Below are positions 53,620 to 63,468 of a DNA stretch of 64,000 bases, one piece after another. Each line of letters starts with the position of its first letter. The first letter of the stretch is position 1. The DNA is taken from assembly GCF_009665255.1 (NCBI RefSeq), contig NZ_CP035687.1, positions 372,001 through 436,000 of the forward strand, read 5' to 3'. Source of the stretch: Vibrio metoecus (lineage in GTDB: Bacteria; Pseudomonadota; Gammaproteobacteria; Enterobacterales; Vibrionaceae). The notes below the pieces were generated by a model that saw only the letters and a program-made list of their open reading frames with translations, did no database searches and was not told the origin of the DNA. The translations under genes and the position numbers were made by a program.

Positions 53620-56376
53620 ATGAAAACTATCAGAAAAACGCTATTAGCGACCGCGGTAGCGACTTTTTTTAGCAGTGGCTTATATGCTCAAACTCCCGTT
53701 GATTTAGGCGTGGTGAATGAGGATAAATTAATTGAGATGTTAGTGCGTACTGGGCAAATTTCTGCTGATGCGTCTGACAGCGATAAACGTATTGCACTTG
53801 AGCATTATTTGGATGACAAAATTCGCTCTGGTTTTAAAGGCGATGCTCAATTTGGCAAAAAAGCCCTCGAACAGCGTGCGAAAATCCTTAAGGTCATTGA
53901 TAAGCAAAAAGGCTCACACAAAGCACGTGTATTCGCCCTAGATGTCAGTGCCAAGCGCACCGACAAAGTGTTGGCTTTATTGATTGATTTCCCAGATCTT
54001 CCTTGGGATGACAACCGTCTAACCAAAGAGCATACAGAAATGCTCTACGATCGTTATGAAGCTTCCCACTATCAAGATTTGCTGTTTTCTGATAGAGGCT
54101 ACACTGGGCCGAATGGGGAAAACTTTATCTCGATGCGTCAATACTACGAGAGTGAATCCGGCAACACATACAGTGTTGCAGGCCAAGCCGCCGGTTGGTA
54201 TCGCGCTTCGAAAAATGCTGCGTATTACGGTGGCAACTCACCGACCACCAACAGTGATTTACATGCTCAAGAATTAGTGCGTGAAGCACTCGATCAACTG
54301 GCACGTGACCCGAGCATTAATCTTGCTGACTACGATATCGAAGATCGTTACGACTACAATGGCAATGGCAACTTTCGTGAGCCCGATGGCGTGATTGACC
54401 ATTTGATGGTCTTCCACGCTTCTGTGGGGGAAGAAGCCGGTGGCGGCGTATTGGGGGCGGATGCCATATGGTCACACCGCTTTAACCTTGGCCGTTACCA
54501 TGTTCTTGAAGGCACGAAAAGCAACGTTCCTGGACGCTTCAATGGCCAATTCGCAGCATTTGACTACACGATTCAACCCATTGATGCCGCGGCAGGCGTT
54601 TGTGCTCACGAATACGGTCACGATCTAGGCTTACCCGATGAATATGACACCCAATACACAGGAGCCGGTGAACCCGTATCTTATTGGTCTATCATGTCGT
54701 CTGGTAGTTGGGCCGGTAAAATTGGAGGCACGCAACCGACCGCGTTCAGCTCTTGGTCAAAACAATTTTTACAAAATGCCATCGGTGGCCGCTGGATCAA
54801 CCATGAACAGTTGACGATCAATGAATTGGAAAAAAATCCTCGCGTCGTCACACTATTCCAAACCACCGACAATTCACGCCCCAACATGGTGAAAGTCACT
54901 TTACCGATGAAACGCGTGGACGGCATCAAGCCGGCGGAAGGCGAGTTTTCTTTCTACTCAAACCGTGGCGATGATTTGAAAAACCGCATGAGTCGAACAC
55001 TAGTCATTCCAGCGGGTAGCCATACCACTCTGAGTTTTAAAGCTTGGTTTCAAATTGAAAAAGATTATGACTTTGCTCGTGTGCTGATCAACGGCCAACC
55101 GATCGCAGGCAGTATCACCACGATGGATGACCCATACAATACTGGCCTAGTCCCAGCGATTTCTGGTGATTCTTCTGGCTGGGTGGATGCACAGTTTGAT
55201 CTTTCTGCTTGGGCAGGACAAAGCGTTGAACTGGCGTTTGATTATGTCACCGATGGTGGTCTGGCGATGGAAGGCTTGTACATCGATGACCTACGCCTGA
55301 CAGTCGATGGCACGGAGAGTGTACTGGACAACGCCGAGGGTGATTCCAGTTTTGCTTTCAATGGCTTTACCAAAAATGGCGGCTTCCACGAAGCTAATCA
55401 TTACTACTTGCTGCAATGGCGTAGCCACAATGACGTTGACCAAGGCTTAGCCAATTTGAAACGCTTCGGGCAACTGATGTCATTCGAACCCGGCTTGCTG
55501 GTGTGGTATGTGGACGAATCTTATGCGGATAACTGGGTGGGCAAACATCCTGGTGAAGGCTGGCTAGGCGTTGTCGATGCGGATCAAAATGCCTTGATCT
55601 GGTCAAAAACGGGCGAAGTGGCACAAACGCGTTTCCAAGTGCGTGATGCAACCTTCTCACTGTTTGATCAAGCGCCGCTCAAACTGGTCACGGCCGATGG
55701 CAATACGCTGGAAGATATGAACTTAACTGCGAATGCCTCGTTCTCGGACGATCAAGATTACAGCTCACCACAAGCACCAGATTCTGGCCGCAAAGTGATG
55801 CCATTTGGTCTGAAAATCGATTTGCTCTCACAAAGCAAAGAGAATGAGTACGGTGTTGTTCGTCTGTCCAAAGTCAGTACAGCAAACATCGCACCGGTAG
55901 CGCGATTTGAACTGAACGTAGAAGGCTTGAATGTCACTGCGCAAAACACCAGCAGCGATAGTGATGGTTCCATCGTCAGCTACTTGTGGGATTTTGGTAA
56001 CGGTCAAACCAGTACCGAAGCCGCTCCAACTTGGTCTTATACCAAAGCGGGCAGTTACTCTGTCACCTTAACGGTGACGGATGACAAAGGTGATAGCGAT
56101 ACTCATCAACAAATCATCAAAGTGGAAAAACCAAACGCTTTACCAGAGGCGAATGCTCACTACATTCACCTCGGTCGCTGGGTCACCATGTGGTCAACCA
56201 GTACCGACAGTGATGGCCGCATTGTCGACACGGAATGGACACTGCCGAATGGCAAAATTAAGCGCGGCCGTATGTTTACTGCCATTTTCCCAAGCTATGG
56301 CAAGCATGATGTGCTGCTAAAAGTGATGGATGATCGCGGTGCAGTCACCACCAAAACCATTAAAGTTAAGTTGTAA
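53620..56376 (+). CDS. prtV: Secreted M6-family metalloprotease PrtV
   Basis: A 918-residue protease of the immune-inhibitor-A family. Signal peptide about 1-23; N-terminal propeptide domain (about 24-105); catalytic domain with the zinc site HEYGHDLGLPDEYD (His330, Glu331, His334 by my count); a beta-rich domain with VDGTESVLDNAEGDSS; and two PKD domains (about 755-835 and 840-918, with SYLWDFGNGQTSTEAAPTWSYTKAGSYSVTLTV). Known in V. cholerae as a Ca2+-stabilised, autoprocessed protease that contributes to killing of nematodes and grazing protists. The ATG follows AAGGAAAT. Its own terminator follows. Confidence 0.96.
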   Translation: MKTIRKTLLATAVATFFSSGLYAQTPVDLGVVNEDKLIEMLVRTGQISADASDSDKRIALEHYLDDKIRSGFKGDAQFGKKALEQRAKILKVIDKQKGSHKARVFALDVSAKRTDKVLALLIDFPDLPWDDNRLTKEHTEMLYDRYEASHYQDLLFSDRGYTGPNGENFISMRQYYESESGNTYSVAGQAAGWYRASKNAAYYGGNSPTTNSDLHAQELVREALDQLARDPSINLADYDIEDRYDYNGNGNFREPDGVIDHLMVFHASVGEEAGGGVLGADAIWSHRFNLGRYHVLEGTKSNVPGRFNGQFAAFDYTIQPIDAAAGVCAHEYGHDLGLPDEYDTQYTGAGEPVSYWSIMSSGSWAGKIGGTQPTAFSSWSKQFLQNAIGGRWINHEQLTINELEKNPRVVTLFQTTDNSRPNMVKVTLPMKRVDGIKPAEGEFSFYSNRGDDLKNRMSRTLVIPAGSHTTLSFKAWFQIEKDYDFARVLINGQPIAGSITTMDDPYNTGLVPAISGDSSGWVDAQFDLSAWAGQSVELAFDYVTDGGLAMEGLYIDDLRLTVDGTESVLDNAEGDSSFAFNGFTKNGGFHEANHYYLLQWRSHNDVDQGLANLKRFGQLMSFEPGLLVWYVDESYADNWVGKHPGEGWLGVVDADQNALIWSKTGEVAQTRFQVRDATFSLFDQAPLKLVTADGNTLEDMNLTANASFSDDQDYSSPQAPDSGRKVMPFGLKIDLLSQSKENEYGVVRLSKVSTANIAPVARFELNVEGLNVTAQNTSSDSDGSIVSYLWDFGNGQTSTEAAPTWSYTKAGSYSVTLTVTDDKGDSDTHQQIIKVEKPNALPEANAHYIHLGRWVTMWSTSTDSDGRIVDTEWTLPNGKIKRGRMFTAIFPSYGKHDVLLKVMDDRGAVTTKTIKVKL

Positions 56377-56399
56377 TTTCCCTTCTCTACCATGGATTT

Positions 56400-56426
56400 G
56401 GGCACCTTCGGGTGCCCCTTTTTTTG
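56400..56426 (+). terminator. Terminator of prtV
   Basis: Stem GGGCACC / GGTGCCC followed by CTTTTTTT, 24 bp past the prtV stop. Confidence 0.88.
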
Positions 56427-56450
56427 AGGCTCCTACCGATACGAAAAGCC

Positions 56451-57305
56451 TTATTCCCCGCTATCTTTCAGCCGTTCTAACGCATCAATACGTCGCCACT
56501 GCTCAGGCGCAAAGTGCTGCTCTCGTAACTGCTGAATTTGGATTTGCTGCTCACTGGCAGAGAGTTCGTTGCGAACTAATATTGCCGCCCGCGCTTGGTA
56601 GTAGTGCTGAAACTGTTGTTCAAATGTCGCACGGGAATCATCGAGCTCCGCTAAACGCTGCGCCCCTTGCTCACCCACCAAGGCAACGCGAGCCAAATAG
56701 CGTTGCTGCGCATCCCCCTGCCCTGCTTGAGTTAACTGCGGCAATAGCTGTGCGGCCGCCTCACTGCGCTGAATAAAATCGGGCTGCTCGGCTAGCAGTG
56801 CTTGCCAAGCTCGCTGCGCCTCTTCATTTTGCCCATATTGCTCGTAGATCAATCGCTTTTGAATCGCGAGTTCACGCAGCTGATTCTCTTCAGCAAATAA
56901 CGCTCGTTGCTCAACAGTAAAATACTGCGCTTGAAGCTCCAATAATGCTTGATGTAACTGCCACCATGCTTGTCCAGTTAGCCCTCCATCAACATCGGGA
57001 AAACTCAACTCCGCTACGGCAGCTTTGTAATCGACATACCGATCAAACACATCGCCATCAAGCAACAAACCTTGTGTTTGCTGCTCATACTCTTGTACCT
57101 GCCGCTTAATGGCAGGTAGTGAGGATTCCCCCATGCCAGAGAGAAAAAATTCTAAGAGATCTCGTGGACTGGATTGATCGGGCTGAATGTCTTTCTGCGA
57201 TAGTGTACCTAGTGCTGGCGGCGTACTGCTTGATAACCCGAAGATCGCACAGAGTGCGCCAAGGGTAACTAATGTTCCTACACTCCATACGATCTTCTTC
57301 ATCAT
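56451..57305 (-). CDS. Lipase chaperone (foldase, Lif/LipB family)
   Basis: A 284-residue inner-membrane-anchored steric foldase. The membrane anchor is at about residues 4-25 (IVWSVGTLVTLGALCAIFGL), followed by a Pro/Ser-rich linker and the Lif motif region DLLEFFLSGMGE (consensus RxxFDYxLSAxGE), then long helices rich in Gln/Glu/Ala that wrap the lipase. It is co-transcribed with the lipase gene (6-bp gap) and needed to fold it in the periplasm before type II secretion. Confidence 0.92.
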   Translation of the reverse strand: MMKKIVWSVGTLVTLGALCAIFGLSSSTPPALGTLSQKDIQPDQSSPRDLLEFFLSGMGESSLPAIKRQVQEYEQQTQGLLLDGDVFDRYVDYKAAVAELSFPDVDGGLTGQAWWQLHQALLELQAQYFTVEQRALFAEENQLRELAIQKRLIYEQYGQNEEAQRAWQALLAEQPDFIQRSEAAAQLLPQLTQAGQGDAQQRYLARVALVGEQGAQRLAELDDSRATFEQQFQHYYQARAAILVRNELSASEQQIQIQQLREQHFAPEQWRRIDALERLKDSGE

Positions 57306-57311
57306 CTGCTC

Positions 57312-58250
57312 CTACAAACCTGCGAGTTTGAGTCGATTGGCATGCTGACGATACAAAGTGATGGGATCGGTTTCTAACAGAGAGTGGATACCCAACAAGC
57401 CGTTAATTTCATCGAGATGGTTCATTCGATAATCATCACGGATCACCTTACCAAGGTGAGTGCTACAGGTCGCGACTAAACCATCGTTCGGCTCCGAAAA
57501 CACTAGACCCAATACGCCCATCGCCACATCACTCGGGTCCAACACATTGGTCACGGTCGAACTGCCACTCCATGAGTAGTAACGCACCCCATTCACTTCA
57601 TACGCACCTTCTCCACACTTGGATGTTGGAACGCCTTCTGGATAGTATTGGTTGAATTTCAGTGAGCCTTCTGTCGTCAGCGCGGCAAGTGATGCGAGAG
57701 GATCTTGTGGATGAGGTTCTCCGCCAGATAAAAGATCAATTAAGGCAACAAAACCTTTGGTCAATGCAACAGCAACCTGCTCACTATTTGATCCTGGCGG
57801 AATGGTACCACGCAATAAATCCGCTACTGCCGAACCTTTATGAACGCCACCAATGCTGGTCACCGAAGCGACTAAATCAGGACGCACAGAGGCCACATAG
57901 CGAATGGTGGGGCCACCATGACTATGCCCAATCAAGTTCACTTTTTTCGCTCCCGTTACCGCCAGTAAGGATTCCACCTGAGCTAACAACTGCTCACCTC
58001 GACGCTCAGAGCTGTTGGTCGCTGAAACCTGTGCCACATACACTTGAGCGCCATCTCGGGTCAGTGATTGCGGAATACCGTGAAAATAATCCATCCCCGC
58101 CAAGGTGTCGAAGCCAAATAGACCATGAACTAAGACTATCGGATAACGGGTTTGGGTATAACCTTGTTGCGATAACGCGTGAGCACTGGCTCCTGCCCAA
58201 ATTGAGGAAGAAAACAGTGAGAGAGCGATTAATATAATGATTTTATTCAA
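57312..58250 (-). CDS. lipA: Secreted triacylglycerol lipase (family I.1/I.2)
   Basis: A 312-residue lipase. I use the TTG start at 58250 because an AAGGA element lies upstream and the protein then begins LNKIIILIALSLFSSSIWAG, a clean signal peptide; the ATG at 58313 would add 21 residues and lacks a ribosome-binding site. Catalytic features: oxyanion VLVHGLFGFD, nucleophile elbow LIGHSHGG, catalytic Asp near EPNDGLVATCSTHLG, and His near LLGIHSLL. Two cysteines (KCGEG, ATCST) form the family disulfide. It depends on the adjacent foldase. Confidence 0.92.
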   Translation of the reverse strand: MNKIIILIALSLFSSSIWAGASAHALSQQGYTQTRYPIVLVHGLFGFDTLAGMDYFHGIPQSLTRDGAQVYVAQVSATNSSERRGEQLLAQVESLLAVTGAKKVNLIGHSHGGPTIRYVASVRPDLVASVTSIGGVHKGSAVADLLRGTIPPGSNSEQVAVALTKGFVALIDLLSGGEPHPQDPLASLAALTTEGSLKFNQYYPEGVPTSKCGEGAYEVNGVRYYSWSGSSTVTNVLDPSDVAMGVLGLVFSEPNDGLVATCSTHLGKVIRDDYRMNHLDEINGLLGIHSLLETDPITLYRQHANRLKLAGL

Positions 58251-58460
58251 GAGATATTCCTTCTCGTTCTTGCCTTCAATCCCTGAAAACCTCAGACGTT
58301 GCGCCACTTTCATGAGGTGAAAGCATAAGATTCATGAGCAAGAGATCCGACCTCTTGCTGTGGTTTAGGCTAGAAGAGAAGTGAACGAATACCGAATGAC
58401 AAAAGTTCAAAATGTGAACAAGACGAGCAAATTAATAACAATTAATTAACAACAAAAAGA

Positions 58461-58484
58461 CAGCCCCAACGTAGGTTGAGGCTG
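58461..58484 (-). terminator. Terminator of hlyB
   Basis: CAGCCCCAAC / GTTGAGGCTG forms a 10-bp stem with one mismatch; on the minus strand TTTTTGTTG follows. It is 48 bp past the hlyB stop. Confidence 0.7.
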
Positions 58485-58531
58485 AAATGAATCGAGTTCA
58501 CTCTTTATTGACAGAGACAAAAGAATAAGGC

Positions 58532-60178
58532 TTACAACTCAAAGCCTCCAACCAATTTATCCAACTGCGAAGAGAGACGTTGCAAGTTTGTACTGGCACG
58601 GCTTAGTTCATCGGCCACGTGTGAAGTTTCTGTCGTCAGTTGGTTGATGTCTTCAACGTTGCGATTGATGTCTTCCACCACGGTTGATTGTTCCTCTGTC
58701 GCGGTCGCAACTTGAATATTTTGATCATTAATTTGATCAATCTGACTATTAATTTCGGTTAAAGACTGGTTCGCTTTAGCGGAAAACTCAACGACCACAT
58801 CACTTTGTGAACGGCCTTTTTCCATCGCCTCCACCGCACGATTCGATTCACTCTGTAGACGGTTGATCACTTGTTGAATTTCTTCCGTCGATGCAGCAGA
58901 GCGGCTTGCCAAAGTACGAACTTCATCTGCCACCACCGCAAAACCACGACCTTGCTCACCAGCACGCGCAGCTTCAATTGCTGCGTTCAGAGCCAGCAAG
59001 TTGGTTTGTTCAGAAATACTGCGAATGGTATCAAGAGTTGAACTGATGCCATTGATCTGTGTGGCAAGAGAAGTCACCACTTGAGTTGCATTGTCTAACT
59101 CAGTAACCAGTGTTTGAATACGAGTTTGTACCTCACCCACCACTTTTTTACCTTCGCCAGAATGCTGTGTTGCTTGTTTCGCCACATCCGCGGCCATCGC
59201 CGCATTAGAAGCAATTTCCGATACCGTGGCACCTAGCTCATGAATCGCCGTCGCCACCTGTACTGTTCTGTCACGCTGTGACGCACAGTTAGTCTGTGTG
59301 GTATGGGCGCGTTGTGAAACACTGGAAGCCATAGAAGCCAATTCTTTTGAGTTTTCTGCCACCTCTTCAATCGAGTGGTGCACTTTGTCAATAAACGCAT
59401 TAAAGCTATTGCCGATATCGCAAAGCTCATCGTTACCATCCAACTCAATTCGCGCACGCAACGACAAATTTGCCGCTGCTGAACTCATTTTGTCCTTCAA
59501 ATAAGACACTCGACTACGTAAGTTCGTAATGATGACCAGTGAAGTGATAAATGAAATGATCAAACCTGCCGCAATGATCACCATTTGCTGGGTGCGTCCA
59601 GACTCAAAGCTCTCTACACTTGCACGGTTTTGCTGTTCTGCTTGCTGCAAAAGCGTATCAAGGATCTGATTCGCTTGTTTGCGCATTTCACCATAAGTAG
59701 GTGCGTACTTATCACGGTACAGGTTTTGTGCCGTGGTCATATCGTTATTGGCAAAGGCTTGCAGCATAGGCTCTAACTCTTCACGCACCATTTGTTCAAA
59801 ACGAGCTTGAAGTTTGCGAGCCTGCTCTTTGAGTTCCGGATTCACTTGCGAATCCACCGCAACTTGCATTGCTTGACGCATTTCTGGGATATCTTCGGTT
59901 CTTGCCTCTTCGACTCGTTTGAGAACCCCTTTCGCATCTTTGAGCGCCGTTTCTTGCAGTAGCATCATATCGATACCGACACGCATCCGAGGAATACGTG
60001 AGGTTGCTTCAGCCATGGCACGCATTGGTGCAGCCGTGTTGGCATACAAGCTGTTGGACTGTGCTTGCATCACTGACATGGTGTTTAGACTGGTGAAAGC
60101 CACAAACAACAGTGCTATCGCAGGGATGGCGACGGCAATAGCCAACATCCATTTAAGGGAAAATTTATTGATGATCAT
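58532..60178 (-). CDS. hlyB: Methyl-accepting chemotaxis-type protein HlyB
   Basis: A 548-residue transducer. An N-terminal membrane helix (about 11-31) is followed by a periplasmic four-helix sensor domain with DUF3365/4HB-like heptads (about 32-195), a second membrane helix (about 200-220), a HAMP-like linker and the MCP signalling domain with hairpin tip EQTNLLALNAAIEAARAGEQGRGFAVVADEVRTLASRSA. It was named for its place beside hlyA in early haemolysin work; the sequence indicates a chemoreceptor rather than an export protein. The ligand is unknown. Confidence 0.92.
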   Translation of the reverse strand: MIINKFSLKWMLAIAVAIPAIALLFVAFTSLNTMSVMQAQSNSLYANTAAPMRAMAEATSRIPRMRVGIDMMLLQETALKDAKGVLKRVEEARTEDIPEMRQAMQVAVDSQVNPELKEQARKLQARFEQMVREELEPMLQAFANNDMTTAQNLYRDKYAPTYGEMRKQANQILDTLLQQAEQQNRASVESFESGRTQQMVIIAAGLIISFITSLVIITNLRSRVSYLKDKMSSAAANLSLRARIELDGNDELCDIGNSFNAFIDKVHHSIEEVAENSKELASMASSVSQRAHTTQTNCASQRDRTVQVATAIHELGATVSEIASNAAMAADVAKQATQHSGEGKKVVGEVQTRIQTLVTELDNATQVVTSLATQINGISSTLDTIRSISEQTNLLALNAAIEAARAGEQGRGFAVVADEVRTLASRSAASTEEIQQVINRLQSESNRAVEAMEKGRSQSDVVVEFSAKANQSLTEINSQIDQINDQNIQVATATEEQSTVVEDINRNVEDINQLTTETSHVADELSRASTNLQRLSSQLDKLVGGFEL

Positions 60179-60417
60179 GTCTCGTACCTATCGTTCAGAA
60201 AAAAGAGTCTGCTGACCTATAAGGGTTGTAGGGATGTCAGCAAACTGGACTTACGCTGTCTCGCGCTTAGTATTGTGATTGCGTACTTTTACCCTAATGT
60301 GAAAGGGAATTCTGTACACCTAAATAAGTTCAGCCTTTGAAGTAGTATGGCAAAATTATTCTGTTTCTGAATTGTTAAGTCGATAAATGACTAAATAAAG
60401 AACATTAAATACATAAA

Positions 60418-60439
60418 ATGCCCTGAAATTTCAGGGCAT
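60418..60439 (-). terminator. Terminator of hlyA
   Basis: Perfect 9-bp stem ATGCCCTGA / TCAGGGCAT with an AATT loop; on the minus strand TTTATGTATTT follows. It is 38 bp past the hlyA stop. Confidence 0.75.
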
Positions 60440-60476
60440 GCTTCCATTGTTTAATGGCTATGTTGACGGTCTACTT

Positions 60477-62702
60477 TTAGTTCAAATCAAATTGAACCCC
60501 TTTCACCAACCAATCGTCAGCCCAAATTTTCAGTTGAGTGATCTTAGCGGCATCCGGTAAATCGAAACGATCTTCATGAGCATTGCTGACATACGCTTTC
60601 GAGCCTACCGTTTGCTGACGCCCATCTTGGTAGGTGAATGTCAGCGCCACCAACTGCTGACCGCCATATTGGAAATCGCCAGAGGTTGCCGTGATGGATT
60701 TCACGCCGGACAGCTCCACCGAACTCAAGCTACCACCGTTGCCACCAATCAATAAATCGGAGGCGGCCCCTAATGCATCAATCGCAGCACCCGCTCGCAC
60801 ATACAAACGATGATCTTGTCCCACACGCTGCTGATTCATTTTTCCTTGCGTGTAACCCAGAATCGGCGAACTTTCTTGTGCATTAAACACATCGGTATAG
60901 GCGGTGATGGTACGTAAACTTACCGCATCGTTGCTGCTCGCATACAAACCAAGCTCACCCGTTTGTTTGTCATGTCCAAGGGACTCGCCGCTGTAGACAT
61001 TGGTCAATTCATCTGTGCCTTTACGCCACTCCCAACGCTGAGTCAGGTTTTGGTTACAGGGTTGCAATGCGTCTAATGCCTCACCATCAAGACAGAGCTT
61101 GGTGTTACTCGCACTCACATAACGACCAAGCTGATCATAGATGAAAGATTGCGCTGATTGCTGGCTATCGCACGTATTGGCCGCCAAGCGACCTTGAGCA
61201 TCGACTTGAATACAGCGGTTGTTAAAGCTGGCAAGTTGTAGGTTGACCGGGCGGCCACCCGTGAATACTGGGTGATCCCAATCGACCGTAAAGCTTGCCG
61301 ATTTCGTGATTCGACGACGTGGGGTATCTTCAAAGCCATGGTAGGACTGATGAGCACCGACCACATAGTAGTGCTTATAAGCACCGTTATAGATTGGGCG
61401 GATATTGACCGAAGAGTCGATGATAAAATCCGTACTGCCTGTCTCTGTGGCTGAGGCTTTATAAATCACATCCATTTTCGGCACAAAACTCGCGTAGCTC
61501 AGCGGGCTAATACGGTTTACATCTACCGGGTAGGTATTCACCCACAAAGCATCGGTCGAACGATTGAGTAGCGATTCTGCTGTCGCGTATTGTTGACGAT
61601 TCCATGTAAAGCTAACCGCTTGCGCATTCTTCGCATTACGCTCAATACGATAGTCTTGTGTGTTGTAGGTTAACCAGCGACTCTGGGTATAACTTGCTCT
61701 CGCCTCTAGTTTGGCTTTCGGGCCATCTCCACTGACTTCCACCCCACCAGTCACCCCAAGCTCAAAACCTGAAACCTCTTTACGCTCAAATTTCTCGTTA
61801 ATGTTATCGACAGGAAAGGTTTTCAGGATCTGCGCTTTATTGTTCGATGCGTTAAACACGAAGCGATAATCTTGGGCAATCGCATCGGTTGACCACTCAC
61901 GGAAATAGGCATCTAACGTCGTATAACTGGCACCAAACTGACGATAACCGAGTTGATCATTCAGATGAATGCCGGCTCCCGTGCTGTCATCATCTAGACT
62001 GATACGCACAATTTTGGCATCCGGTGTAGCGGAACCCACAATGCCGTATTGCAGCGAACGCTCTAGGTTAACCCGATAAATCAATGAGATATTGGCATCT
62101 TTACAGAACGGACGACTGCCCTTTTCGTTTTTCCACAACCAAGAGTTGTTGAAGGTACATTCTTCATCGCTGATCGCACGGTTGACACTGATGTAGAAAG
62201 CCACATGCGGCAAGGTATTTGTTTCGCTGTTTGCCGGTGCCGGACTTGCAAAACCAGAGCGCGCTAATAAGCGAGCGGTACGCGGCGCTTCGAGTAATTG
62301 AGGGTCAACCTCTTGTGCCTGATCAAAAGGTGTAAACAGCAGCTCCCCTTTATGTTCAGTGATGACAATAAATTGATTAGCAAAGCCTACCCCATAAGCC
62401 TTTCTGAATTGGGCTTGCATCTCTGCTTGACCTTCAGCATCACTGATCTGACTGAAATCAACCAAAACGCGTTTTTGCTGGTTAATCACCAAATCGCGTA
62501 GTTCAGCTAAGCTCGGTAATGCGTTGTCTTCAGCTTGCCAATCAGCAGCATTATAATATTTTATTGCATGACTATCAGCGACTTGACTAATAATATCCGC
62601 CGCTTCACCATTTGGTTCATTGATATTTGCCAACAGGGTTGGACTGGATATTGCGCTTAATATTGTGAATATCGCGATTGCGCAACGATTGAGTTTTGGC
62701 AT
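60477..62702 (-). CDS. hlyA: Pore-forming haemolysin HlyA (V. cholerae cytolysin, VCC)
   Basis: A 741-residue secreted beta-barrel pore-forming toxin precursor, the exact length of El Tor HlyA. Signal peptide about 1-25 (...SSPTLLAN); pro-domain to about residue 157 (cleaved after APAN...); cytolysin core with the pre-stem region (ELGVTGGVEVSGDGPKAKLEARASY); a ricin-like beta-trefoil domain (FNNRCIQVDAQGRLAANTCDSQQSAQSF); and a C-terminal jelly-roll (beta-prism) lectin domain ending WADDWLVKGVQFDLN. It forms heptameric pores in host membranes. The ATG at 62702 is chosen to give the canonical MPKLNRCAIAIF start. Confidence 0.97.
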   Translation of the reverse strand: MPKLNRCAIAIFTILSAISSPTLLANINEPNGEAADIISQVADSHAIKYYNAADWQAEDNALPSLAELRDLVINQQKRVLVDFSQISDAEGQAEMQAQFRKAYGVGFANQFIVITEHKGELLFTPFDQAQEVDPQLLEAPRTARLLARSGFASPAPANSETNTLPHVAFYISVNRAISDEECTFNNSWLWKNEKGSRPFCKDANISLIYRVNLERSLQYGIVGSATPDAKIVRISLDDDSTGAGIHLNDQLGYRQFGASYTTLDAYFREWSTDAIAQDYRFVFNASNNKAQILKTFPVDNINEKFERKEVSGFELGVTGGVEVSGDGPKAKLEARASYTQSRWLTYNTQDYRIERNAKNAQAVSFTWNRQQYATAESLLNRSTDALWVNTYPVDVNRISPLSYASFVPKMDVIYKASATETGSTDFIIDSSVNIRPIYNGAYKHYYVVGAHQSYHGFEDTPRRRITKSASFTVDWDHPVFTGGRPVNLQLASFNNRCIQVDAQGRLAANTCDSQQSAQSFIYDQLGRYVSASNTKLCLDGEALDALQPCNQNLTQRWEWRKGTDELTNVYSGESLGHDKQTGELGLYASSNDAVSLRTITAYTDVFNAQESSPILGYTQGKMNQQRVGQDHRLYVRAGAAIDALGAASDLLIGGNGGSLSSVELSGVKSITATSGDFQYGGQQLVALTFTYQDGRQQTVGSKAYVSNAHEDRFDLPDAAKITQLKIWADDWLVKGVQFDLN

Positions 62703-63468
62703 ATAAACCTCACTGACTCTGTTATTTTTAGTGTTATTACAAGAGAGATTTCCAAACAAAGTGACTTATACTCAAACTACTGAAACAACTAGCGATAAAC
62801 AAACTTACTCAAATGAATAGGCATCAATCACCCATCGTTAATTCTCCGAGTAAAAATGAGAATACCAGTTTGCTTTAAGTAATCAGAACATACCCATTTT
62901 GATTGCGTCTCATGGGGTACCCTCGTCATCCTTGATGTGTTGCATGTGCCGATGGTGCTAAGTAGCTGAATGCAGCTCCATTGAACAGTGGTCGATAAAA
63001 ATATTATTTTTCACAAGATATGTTTCTATATATTTATTACCACTGCATACTTACTGAAATATCACTGATATTTCTAAATGTAAAATACTGCAAAATAAAA
63101 AACTCACAGCAGATCACAAATTCATACCAAGAAACTTTTTATTTATTGTAAAATAATTAATCCCTAAAATAATCATTGCTAATATTTTCACATTAGAATC
63201 ACTCTAATTTAATTTGAACTAATTTAGTCTGAATTAATTTATGAAAATCAACATGAAATATTGTTTTCTATTGTTACGTCAAAACTCTACTTCAACATAT
63301 TCTTCGTAAAAACCGCTATTGACGCTTTAGTAAACAACTATTGATCTTACTTCCAAGCTAGAGAAACGGTTGGCCAGTTTTCATTGACCTGATGAATGTC
63401 TCATTCACAATACAAACAGATCTGACCAGATCGTCAATCTGTCTATTCTACCCATAAGAAGATAAACA
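62703..63468. promoter_or_regulatory. Divergent hlyA / tlh control region
   Basis: 766 bp, very AT-rich, between hlyA (minus) and the lecithinase gene (plus). In V. cholerae hlyA is known to be controlled by HlyU, Fur and HapR acting on its promoter region. TAATTT/AATTAA-type repeats at 63205-63242 could bind such factors, but I cannot define sites by eye. No gene is seen. Confidence 0.5.

Noticed and set aside
57662..58237. 191-codon plus-strand frame over the lipase gene
   Set aside because: Antisense shadow of a strongly supported lipase gene; no ribosome-binding site or family pattern.
62703..63468. Specific HlyU or Fur sites upstream of hlyA
   Set aside because: The region is too AT-rich to define sites by eye without a motif scan.
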